The notes under the pieces were generated by a model. The model made no database searches. It saw only the letters and a list, made by a program, of their open reading frames with translations, and was not told the DNA's origin. A stretch of 64,000 nt of DNA from Acanthococcus lagerstroemiae (lineage: Eukaryota; Arthropoda; Insecta; Hemiptera; Eriococcidae): assembly GCA_031841125.1 (NCBI GenBank), contig CM063108.1, positions 70,776,344-70,840,343 of the forward strand. The letters run 5' to 3'. Positions within the stretch are counted from its first letter, which is position 1, and each line of letters opens with the position of its first letter. This document shows positions 37,201 to 49,200 of this stretch, piece by piece. Position numbers and translations under genes: made by a program.

Positions 37201-40200
37201 AGCTCGTTCGCAGGTACGACCTCCCCTTCCACGCACGCTGAATGATCTTCACACAGTGTTAGAAGAGTATACTCGGCTGACCACGAGTAAGGGCGAACGG
37301 TTTCTCCTCGTGAACGACTCGCAGCGCAATATTATAATTTTCACAACGAAAAGTAATCTCGAATTTCTGAGTACATGTTCCTGTGTATATGTGGACGGTA
37401 GTTTCAAAAGTGTGCCGAGTCTCTTTCTTCAATTGTTTACAATTCACGGTTTCCGGTTCAATAATTATATTCCACTTGTTTTCACCTTACTGTCGAACAA
37501 GACTACTGATTCTTCCGAAACCGTGCTGAGACACGTACTTGCTGAGATTGTAGATTTAGGCCGAACCTACGAACCTGAACAAGTTTATGCCGACTACGAA
37601 GGAGCTATCCACGCAGCTGTGAGGCGCGTCTGGCCGAATGCACTGATTCACGGTTGCCGATTTCATCTCGGGCGGAGTTGGTGGCGTCGTATCCAGCAGG
37701 CCAAACTCTCAGAACATTATAAGGACAGGGAATGTGAAGTAGGTTCATTCCTCAAATTATTCTTCGGCCTATCCTGCTTACACCCGGACGACGTCTTAGA
37801 TTGTTTCACTGATGACATCATGCCTATTCAACCTGACAATCGTGACGTACTCAACTTCACTGACTACGTATTCGACAATTATATTGCGCCTGATAGCCCC
37901 TTTCCTCCTCATACATGGGCCGAGTATTCATCTTCACTCTCACGGACGACAAACTCTTGCGAATCATCTCACGCTCATTTCAACGCATCCTTCTATTCAT
38001 CTCACCCTCATATTTTTCTTCTCACCGACACATTGCTGCAGGTACAGTGTGAAGTATACGCAAAAATACTTGACGTGCATCGACAAAAAAAACGCGCAGC
38101 TGCGGTGAAGAGAGAGACTAGCTTAGCGACATTAATGACTCGTCGTGACTTGGGGGAATTGGGTAGATTAGAATTTGTAAAGAGAGTTAGTTTCAAATTC
38201 CTTCCCAGTCCGACGTAAATTACTCTTTTCAACTACTATTTTGGACGATGATTCTTTCTAAAATCACATATTAACGATGCTTTCCGCTGATTCGCATTCT
38301 TAATCACACCGATGGTACGCACTTCATTGCGTACATCGACAGTCTTAAGTCTGTTAAAGTGAGAAGGGAAATGTGAATTGCTGAGCGCAAACTTGGGACT
38401 GAATCCGAGTAGGATACGGGACTCAATCCGAACACGAATAATAATTACCACCGCACCCGGGGGACTCAATCCGAACATACATAATAATATGACCACCATG
38501 GCCGAGAGACTCAATCCGGTAAAAAATGTGGTTTTGGGACTCAATATGGAACCGCCGACGAAGCGACCGTCTGGTGACCATCAACCATTTCCAGAATTCC
38601 CTAACAGTGTAGACTCATGTAGGAACTTAAAAATCATTTTGAATGTCCCTCTAAAGCGAGCAGTACCGGAGTACCGGTACTAGAGCTCTGTAACTTCGTG
38701 TGAGTACGATCGTCCGCCATTTTGATTCCAACCGCGCCCGTGGATGCCGAATCCGAATATGCGGAGCGTACCGCGTAGTCAATTCGGCATCCACGGTTAT
38801 GGTTGACGTCAAAATGGCGGACGATTGTACTCATACGAAGTTGTAGAGCTCTACCGGTACTATCGCGCGAAACAGTGTTGCGTAACTTTAAACGCTGGTT
38901 TCTCAAAACTAGCATTCTCGCTACTTCAACTTTTCCGTGTCGTACCGCGGCCAGGTTTTAAGGTACAGAGCTCGTTGAGGTTTCATTCGAACGGAAATTT
39001 TGTCTAGTTTTACGTGGTGTGCATAACTCCATATCGACCGAGTGAGACCTTTCGTTAGATCGTGACACATGTATGTATTATGTTTACAAAAAGTAAGAAA
39101 AATTTCAACATGAATTTTTTCGCACTTATAATTCTGCGACATAGATATCCGTGGGAACATATCGTCACGGAGAGTAAGTAGGGAACAACTGATTACCAAA
39201 AAAGAACGAGAAAGTCGCGCACTTCTTTCTTCTAATCTTTACCTGTGAACCCAGGTGAGAAACATTTACAAATTCTGTAGATGTTTGCCAATCGTTAGTT
39301 TAGGAGGACGGTACCAATTCTAAAGATTCTTACAAGTGTCAAAGCGTTTAAAAATATAATCATATGCATAACGAATCTCGACCGAGTCCTGATCCGGAAG
39401 ATTTTTGGCAAATTATACCTACGAGCCTGAAAGAGGTCTCTGCGGATCTTGTGATATCATAGGAAGTCTTTTAAAGACAGCTTTCAGAAGTCTCTATGAA
39501 TCTTAAATATGTGTGTTGAAAAATTCGAAAAAGTCTTAAAAGAATATTGAAAAGCATTCGCAAGCCTTACTCGAATCTCGATGCGTCTTAAATAGCCTCA
39601 AAAAGATTCTATGAGCCTTAAATAGCCTACTTAAATCAAAACTTGAATGAATTGTCACGAGTATGAACCAATCTTATTGTGGCCTGCGGCTCCATAAACG
39701 CGCCGGCTCCTTCAATTCCGAGCAGCTACTCAGCCGAAACGGCGCTCTAACGAGAGCAGAAAAGTAAGGTACCACTACATCCGACTTCACAGAATAACCG
39801 CTTTATATGAAAACGTAAGTTTTTAACCTGACTGGCCATCCAACAACCTAGCGATAACATGATGGTACGTCGCTGCGATACATAACGGTGTGTTTGCTTC
39901 AAAGTTTATCTATGCGTATAGGAGAGAGGCCACACTTAATAAAGCCTTAAACAGTCTTAAACAAGTCTGGTAGTGTCTCGAAGAAATTTCGAACATTTCC
40001 TACGAGCCTCAATCGACTATTCGTAGTCTTACAGAGGTTTATGACTCTTTCAGTCTTAAATTACGTACATAAACTGGAAGCGACTCGAATAGCACTGAAT
40101 TTACCTGGTGTACAAAAGGAAAATTTCTTAGATGGTACGCAACAGATCAAAGATTTCTGAGGATGTCAAGTTGAAGAAAGAAAAAAAATGAAAATTTAAA

Positions 40201-43200
40201 GAAAGAAAGAAGTAAGAAAGGAAGTAAGGATGAAAATGAGTTTTTACGGGTCCCTCTGTCCCTATATTTCGTTTAGCAACATAACTGCGTCCGCAGATAA
40301 ATTAACTCCATTATTTATTTATTTAGGAAGAGTGGGTTGTGTAATAATTTTACCCAAGGTGCATTCAACCTAAGGGCAGAGTACACAGGGATAGCGTTGA
40401 AGTAGACTGATGGTGCTGTTGGTCGTCGGCACTTACCTATTTTACTGTACGTTTCAGGCATATACAATTCTGCTTTCTCGCGACAGAACATGTGATACTC
40501 GGCTTGCTCGACAATCGGCGTGATGCAGTTGAACTGTCGACAGTTGGTGTACGCTTCCATGATTTCGTAAGGAGTCCACCGAGCTGTTCCCCAGTACATA
40601 GCCCATCCAACGTTGATGACGTGATTAACAGCTCGTACCACCTCTGTAAAACGAGCCAACCTTTCTTTTTTTTTCCCCTTTCATTCATCTCTACGTAATA
40701 AACCAGTAAGTAAAACAAAGTATTTCCGATTCGAACGCATTAAGGTTTACCTTCAGTCGGGCACATCGGATCCGCTTTGTGGATAATAATGACATCCACG
40801 TAATCCAGCTGAAGCCTTATTAGTGAATTACGCACCGAGTCTATGATATGTTTTCGCGATAATCCTCGTTCTTCGGATCTGTAAAGTATTCGGTCATTGA
40901 TGTAATTAAATCAGCGAGGAGGAAAAAATTTAATTGGGACGGTGATTTGCAAAATTATATCTATTGCAACAAAGAGCGACGCTTCGATAGTCAAGATCGA
41001 CTCTGAAAAATGGTCGACGAAGCGCGAGAAAAAATTATTTAACGAGTGATAACGTAAAACGACGAGCACTCGACAAAATTCGGTATTTTTATCGTAAAAT
41101 TTAGTTTCAAGAATGATAATCTTACGTTCTTAACTCTCTTCCTCATTATTTTTTTCATTTTTTTTTTTTTTTTTTTTTTTTGTCGTCGTCCAAAAGCGAG
41201 GAGGAATAACGAGGTCTTCTGTCATCGAGTTCGGGAGTTATTTAAAACAAAAACGAGCGTACAAAGTGAGAATATCGTCAACACTAGGGAAAATTATCGT
41301 TTCGAGAACAAAAAGATGTCCCAGTTTTGAAAAGAATTTTTACGTGGCGAAGTTCGAAAGGGCATTACTCGGTTCTCGCGTATACCTACTCGACGGAATA
41401 TAGGTATAGTTAGTTCAAGGTATGTACCTATCCTAATTTGCTATTGAGAATAAGTCGAGAAATATTTCGAGCACGGCTGAAAAGCTTACGTACCTAGAAT
41501 TCCAATATATCTTAGTAACTATTATGTACGAACTCCGCTTCCACGCCCTCTTCTTGAGTATTTTACCGAGCTCGATTTCGCACTTCTCGCCGCTGTGAGC
41601 TTCCGATAAATCGAACAAATTAATACCGGCTTCGTATGCCGCTCCGATGATAGCCTCAGCTTGTTCCTCCACCACTTCGTCGCTAAATGTGGACCACGTC
41701 CCTGAAACACCAACCGTAATAACAATTCACAATTGCCACTGAAAATATCGAAATGAACACGTACGTAGGTATAGGTGTATACTCGTAGGTCCAACTCTTA
41801 AACATTTCACTTTTCCCCCAGAGTTGGGACTAGGGAGATGCGAGATGGGTGAAACGCCTCCGTGCACTTTGGCAACTGTGGCAGCAATACCACATATAGA
41901 CGATTGGCAGCTGACAACGGAGTTGGCAGGAGGCACCTACAGGTGAGCGGACTAGGCAGTGCATCTTCACCGCGTACCTGCACCAGTTGGGAAGACGGAA
42001 ATTACCTGCCAATCCTTGTGGCAACAGGGATGAGATTGCATAGCACGTCTCCGTAGAGTGTGATCACTTCGCTTGTGGCAGACCGCCCCCTCCCCTCGAA
42101 CCTTTGAACGCACTGAACCTGCTAGTATTAAGCTTATCTCGAATGTATGTACTGTAGTCCGACTGTAGGCAAGCTGAAGCGGCCGAGAAGCAACGGCGTT
42201 CTGCGCTGTTGAATTCCAACGGAGTCGCTAATGAAAGCGACCCTGACGATCCGGACTGGGGCGTAGTAGGGATGCGAACAGCCAGTACCAACGAGCCTCT
42301 CGTAGCACGCGCTGCTGCTACAAACTTCCATCACTGACGCTCTCTCTCTCTCTCTCCCCCCCCCCTGTGGCGTTTCACCTTTGATTTGGTCCTCCCTGCG
42401 TGAAAGCGCGAAATCCGCTATGCGAGGTGGTTCCAAGTCGAGTATGCGCGGGACTTCAAGCGTTGGACTCACCGGCTAGCCTGGTCAGGAATAAAGACCT
42501 CTGCCCTATTCCAGTGAAATGGGCACGCAACTAGTATATACATATATACTGTGACGCAACCATCAAACAGCCTGGAGTAGGTAGGTAACCGGTGAATTCG
42601 AAAAGCTCCAACGAGTGGCAAAGAGGAATTTCATGACTACCGAAGACGCTCACTTATCTTTAAAGTAAGTCCTGGCCACCTTGTTTCATTCAACAATTTT
42701 TGTCCTGTGTGAAGGCTACTGCCCCCCCCCCACCCACCAATGATTCCCACTCCTGGTGTCCCTGCTTGTAATTCAAAATACCCTTGACATAATTTATCCA
42801 ATACCAAGTCAGCTATACTTATACCGTCCTTATTTTTTCTGTTTTAGAAAAAAGATGAATGTACTGCATTTAAACACTCATTTTTTCAAGTAGCTGTGGA
42901 CGATTTATTTTAATCCGGCATAATCAGATTTCTTTCGCTCTTTTGTGATCTCCTGCAGAAATCATGAAAAAACGAAAGAAATCTGATGAATATTTGTCCG
43001 TATTACGTGTATCCCATAAACGCAACGCATCGAGCGGGAATTTTTCACGCGCTGTTATTTTATGGCGGTTAACTACCATTTAGTGGAATTTCCGCGCTGC
43101 AACGGTACTACCAGAACGTGGCATAAAAACTACCATTTAATGGTAAAAGGAACTACCACAAAGAACTATGTACCACAATATGACAATATCACTTCCATTA

Positions 43201-46200
43201 TGTGGCAAAATGAAACTTCCATATTATGACAGTCGTGGAAGTTCCATTCTGCTTTCTGATTGGTCGATATACTCCAATTTTATGTTTAAAAAAAAACTAC
43301 AATTTTTCACATGTCATTTTGTGGAAGTTCCTTTCGCCAGTTTGCACATCGGGCAATTTTCCTCCTTTGCCACCTCTAGGTACAAGGTGTTCGAACGGCT
43401 AGTACTCAATAGGATACAAGACACGATTGATGGAAAACTCATCCCCCAACAGCAGGCTGGCTTTCGATAAGGAAAAAGCTGCACAAGTCAGGTCACCAAC
43501 CTCGTCCAACACATCGAGAATGGCTTCGAGAGGAAGAAAATCACAGGGACACGGTCATCGTAGATCTAACTGCTGCTTATGATAAGTTAATCACACCTAC
43601 TATGCAGAAAAATTTACGAATTTACGAAATTACACGAGATTTCAAGTTCAGGACACTTAACAGAGTAATACTGAGCAACATAATGTTCTATGTCATTCGC
43701 CAGGGTAAGTCGAGCAGATGGAGACGACAGACAAATGGACGACCACAGGGAAGTGTTCTCGCCCCTACCTTGTTCAATATATACACTAACGACTACCATC
43801 AGCCGATTGGAGACCAGACAGAGCACTTCCTGTATGCTGACGACCTCTGGCAGCGACGACGCAGGGGGATACACATGTAAAGCTAGAGGGAAAATTGCAG
43901 GACATCCTTAATGAACTAGAAGTATATTACACGAATAATGCTCTCAAGCCAAATCCATCTAAAACCCAGATGTGCAGTTTCCACCTGAAAAATGCTAAGG
44001 CGAGATGCAGCTGAAGCTGAGTTGGGGAGGAATACGCTTGAAAATTGCGAAAATCCGAAGTACCATGGCGTCACACTTGACAGGACACTTACTTTTAAGC
44101 AGCACTGTGAGAATACTAAGATGAAAGTCGAAGCCAGAAATAGTATGCTGAAAAAACTCGTATCAACCAAATGGGGAGCCAAGCCGAGCACACTGAGGAC
44201 CACAGCTCTGGCGCTCTGTTACTCTACCGTGGAATACGGATGTGCAGCATAAGGTAGATCTGCATATACTAAAAAAGTTGATGTGGCCCTGAATAACACC
44301 ATGCGGATCGTATCCGGCTGCCTGAGACCAACTAGTCCCAAGTACCTTCCCCGAATATGTGGAATCGCTCCGCCCGAGGTGAGGAGGGAAGTGGCTGCGG
44401 ATGTGGAGAGAACTAAGAAGGAAAGCGACCCTCGCCACATCATGTACGGCCAGGTGGCAGCAACGCCGAAACTGAAATCCAAGAGGAGTTTCCTCAACAA
44501 TACATCGGTCCTTACAGATGACCCCTCGACCTCCAGGGTGACAAGATGGACAAACATCGACCACACCCCGCGCGCTGAAGACCTAGCCAGTGGACATGAT
44601 CTCCCCTATCCACCATGGCTCACCTTGAATAGGCTGCGCACCGGATGCGCCCGTATAGTGGCAAACCTGACCAGATGGGGCATACGCGACGACGTAGGAT
44701 GCCAGATGTGCGGTCAGCTTCAAAACGACGACCACCTCCTTGTGTGTAAAGGAGGGACCACACATACCAGATGGGAGATGTGGGATAATCTAGACGACAG
44801 CACCTTGGACCTGGTGCAGAAATGGAGGGGAAAAATTTTAAATCTAAAATTTAAAATTTGAAATTTGAAATTTAAAATTCAAAATTAACTGCCAACGCGT
44901 CGAAGTCCGGACAGGAAGGAAGAAGAAGAAGAAGGCTGGTAAACTGGTATATAAAACGAATGGCAGAATGACATACACGAGAAAGAGGAGAGAAAAAAAT
45001 GAATCGATGACACATTACCACGCTTACACCTTTTTGTTATCTGACCAATAAAATTCGCATTTAACGTTTACCTAAATACATTAGCGAGGATGGAAGTAAA
45101 AAAGATAAATTGTCTTATAGAACAAGATAAAATGAGCCCCGGGTAATTTTCTGACCTCCTTATCCGTTTTGTAAAACGGGCGAAAATGAAGATATACATT
45201 TCAATTGTGAAAATTCTCGGTCGTTTCGAACGCAAAATTACCGGCTAACTTTTTCGCGGGGTTGATTTGTAATTAATTTACTCGACAAACAACCTTCTTC
45301 GTATTTATGCTCATTTGTCGTTAAACTCGATGGAATTTACATTATTCTTACACACGATTCGTCATTCCATCCCAGCGCCATATACCGGCCCAAATTTATG
45401 TCACTCGCGATGAAATTGCCGAGTACACGGGAATGTGAATCTGTTTGTCCGGGTGCTCCTGCTCGATAGAGCAGTTAAACGATTTAATCAGTTCGATATT
45501 TCGCCCGTTAAAAAGTTGTAGGTAATTTCCGGGTAGAGGTCATCGTCGTCGAACGGCTACCGCAACTGCAAACTGTTACAATTAATTACGTTTCGTTTCT
45601 GCATTCCACGTTGGTCGTTTTCAAATTTGAGGTCCCGGTAAATTCTTTAACAAACATTGCGTCGCATTAAGTCAATGGGAAACGGTAATTAAAAATAAGT
45701 TTAGGAAGACTTCAACTCGTATATTTAATTTGTAATTTCGAGAAGGAGGGAAGCACTTCCAGCGCGCATCTAAAGCCCTGCATATGAATTACGCACCTCA
45801 CGAGCATCGCTGTCATCGAGTTTTGTACAAAGGTTTTCTTATAAACTAGAAAAATCTAGAATACGGCAGTTTCTTCGGAGGAGGGGCAGGAGTTCCCAGC
45901 TCATAATTTTCACGAAAAGGACACAAACTAACCAAATTGAAAAACGATATTAATAAATTTCTGAACATCTAAAACTTTTCGAGGATTGGCAATATAAAAA
46001 GATTCGAATGGAAAAGGTTACAGGATATTTTGCTCTCTGTGGACCGAGAAATATACTACAATAGGATAAAAAAGACAAATTACGCTCGATGTCAGTTCTG
46101 GATAAAGGCGCTATGAAGAATTTTGAGGTACACTAAACGGAATATACTAAGTCTCATCAAATCTGGTAATTTTCTAACGGATGTTTGACCTTCCTCCTCC

Positions 46201-49200
46201 GCTTTCGTCGATTACATTAATCTCTAAAACTATAGCTCAAAAGACAGAAAATATTTTACAACGAAAATTGTTCTACGCCAGATTCTCGAAGAAAATGAAC
46301 TCACACGCGCATATTTTTCATACTTGCTCTGGAAAAGTTACATGCGCGGAATTATTAATGACTCTTTCAAATAGTATAGTTCAACAGACACATCAAAGAG
46401 TTTGGAAGTTACTTCGGGCTCTCAGTTGAACAACATTTTGAGAACAGATGGAAAAAGTATAGGTACTAGGCTCCATCGCTCGCGATATATTTCAGCATTC
46501 GTTTTTTCAAAAAATGTTTTACGGAATTCACGCTGTGGGATTGCACAGAAAATCATTTGACACCCTCTTTAACGACTTGCTGCTCTGTTGCAAAAATTTA
46601 ACTACGCAATTCTCATTTTAGGCTTGGAAACAACAAGGAATCACAATAAGGTGTGAGGTCTGCTGACGCATAAGCGGTCGCAATTCTGTTTAGCCTGACG
46701 CAAACCTTGATCGCGGCGCGTTGTTCGGTCTTCACATCCACTATGATCTCAAAAATACGTACACGTCTCGAACTACAGCATTCTTTAAAATGTGTTTACA
46801 CATTGAATTCTTACCGGATTTCACTTATTCTGGTCTTGAATGTTAGCTGCAACCTTCTCTCTGCGGCAATATATCTAAAATGCGGAGATTCGAACACCAG
46901 TTGTGCCTGCGACGGGGATCTGCCAACATGTCTTTATGCAAAAAGCTGCTGTACTACGCGTTTCAATTGATTTCAATCGTTCTGGTCTCCTTCGGTAGGG
47001 AATGAACCAATTTTCATTTTCAGCTTGTGGGGGGGGGGGAGACCGCTGAGTAGCGTTTCGTGTCCGTACGGAGACGAATCGCAGTAGTGTTAGCGCAGCC
47101 CTCTTGTGTATCCAACTTCCCCCATACATACGCCCCTCATTTATTGAAAACAAACTAATCGAAAGCAATTCAACCAAGCAAACAACCCGCGCCAGCACAA
47201 GAAGCCATCAAATCCCTCGCTGTAGATGATATCGGCTTGAAAACGTCGAAGTCCAGCTACACTCGGCCTCACCATAATGAAAAATAGCGATCTTAAAATC
47301 CGCGTCACAAAACTCCTTAACATGATGAAGAATAGGCACCAATAACACCACTTCCGCCACGATAGAAACTGACTAACCTCCGTTAAAAAAGCCTTCAAGA
47401 GACGCATCTAAAGCGAACCAATAAAGTAGCGATCAAAAGATACACAGCATATCGACAACTTACGATGATCCTGAAATTCTTCCAATCGCCCGTTACATTC
47501 CTAGCACTGCCTTTCGATGCTGAAGAACAACGGGAACCATATCTACAGAACCTAAAAACTAGATACATAATAGCTCTAGATATATACATACACCTACTTA
47601 GAATGATCAACAACAAACGCGTTGGACCCGGCTTGACACCCTGTTAATGCTTCGTAAAATACTAAAAATAGATCTAAACTGCCCAAAAAAAAAGACAGTC
47701 TCTACACCAGATTTTCTGTAAATATAGACGTGAAATTTATCAACGTTTTGCCAATTAAGTTTCAGTGCCTCAAGGATACCCAACTATCAATGATTACGTA
47801 ACTTATATATGTTATACGCGTAATTCGTGAAATTGCTCATTCCGTGTAATGGGCAGAAAAATTGCTCATTTTATCGAGAAATGCGCAGTACTACATCTTC
47901 CTATTTGCCGCAATCGTTCGCGTATTTCACGAATTAAACGGGCAATTTTTCGACGATTTCCTGAAATGAGCCGCCGAGTGCGTGAATGTTACACAGACCA
48001 TTTAGTACAGGAAATATACTTAAATCATATAAGAAGGTTGAAACGAAAAAAAAATGCTGCATAAAATTTTATTCCTGGAAATCGTTGGGCATGGCACCAT
48101 GAATACAGAAAAAAATCCTAACAGGACCCTATGGGACCCAAACTATGGTAGGAAGAAGACCCCACATTTAGGTTTTTGCCTTTTTTCTCAGAAAATACAC
48201 ATTTAATCTGAAAATATTATCCAACAAGAAATACCTATTCGTCAAAAAATTATCTACAAAAGATGTTCTTACACATTTTCTCGTAATTTCACGCGTTATG
48301 GACATACGAGAGCCTTAAAATAACAGTATGGGGGAAAAACGCAGGATAGGAATTAAATTGAATGATAGAAGGTAAAAATCTCAGAAATTAAAAATAAGAT
48401 AATTGCTAATAGAAATATCACGGAGATAATTAAAGGAGACAAGTGGTAACGAGGGGGGGGCGTCACGTATTAAAATTACAGGATGAGAGATGGTCCTGTA
48501 TAATGATTATATTTTGATATAGGTAAAAAAAAAATACAAAAAATGGAAAAGAGGATGCCCAAGTAAAACATGGGAAAATGACGTCGAGCATTTCCTGAAA
48601 AACAAATTATGGCATCAGATATTTGATATGCGGTCAGAATGGCAAAGATTGGGGGAGGCCTATTTCCAAATCTACGGGTCAGGGATTGACAATACCATCA
48701 TTTAGCATTCAACATACCACACGTTGAACGTCCCAAATACCGCAATTAGGTACAAGTCAATCTTCGAGAAAGGCTCGCAGACGTTCGAATATAGACTAGC
48801 CACCTGCTGAACTTCGTCAAGTCGATTAAAAGTAAACAAATACAACTATAAATTAATCACATAGGTATAATATATTATATTACGGGATCAAAACCAAATG
48901 CGGCAGTGGGCATCTCGTCAGTAAATAAAATACGCTGCAAATTTTCACATTGTTGCAGAAACTTAGCTCACTTCTTTGAAATTAATTTGCCAACTAAAAT
49001 GCCGCAACTACGATTATGGTACTCGTACTTTTCTTTGCACGATTACATATACGAGTATAATCTACGGCGGGAAGAGAATAGCGGAAGGTTACTCGTCACA
49101 TAGACGGCCTTAGAATCGAATACCTAACCAAATTGGGTCTCACTTCTCCTAGCACGAAAAGTAGCACGGTATGGTGGTACGGCACCGACTCAGTACCCGG

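Larger units (their letters stand above)
36320..38565 (+). mobile_element. Mutator-like element (MULE), apparently intact, with iterated ends
   Basis: The element (36328-38557, 2.23 kb) encodes a full-length MULE-type transposase between two motif-rich ends. TTCGGATTGAGTCCCG occurs at 36335, 36376, 36419 and 36475. The reverse complement CGGGACTCAATCCGAA occurs at 38417, with variants at 38394, 38460, 38505 and 38535. The stretch between repeats (GGTGCGG.GGTAATTA) is also shared. ACGAAGCG at 36320-36327 and 38558-38565 is a plausible 8-bp target duplication. It lies in a Hk intron, antisense to Hk. Confidence 0.85.

Noticed and set aside
36335..38550. Regularly spaced repeats that could suggest a CRISPR-like array
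   Set aside because: The two sets are inverted around a transposase gene in a eukaryotic intron. They are transposon ends.
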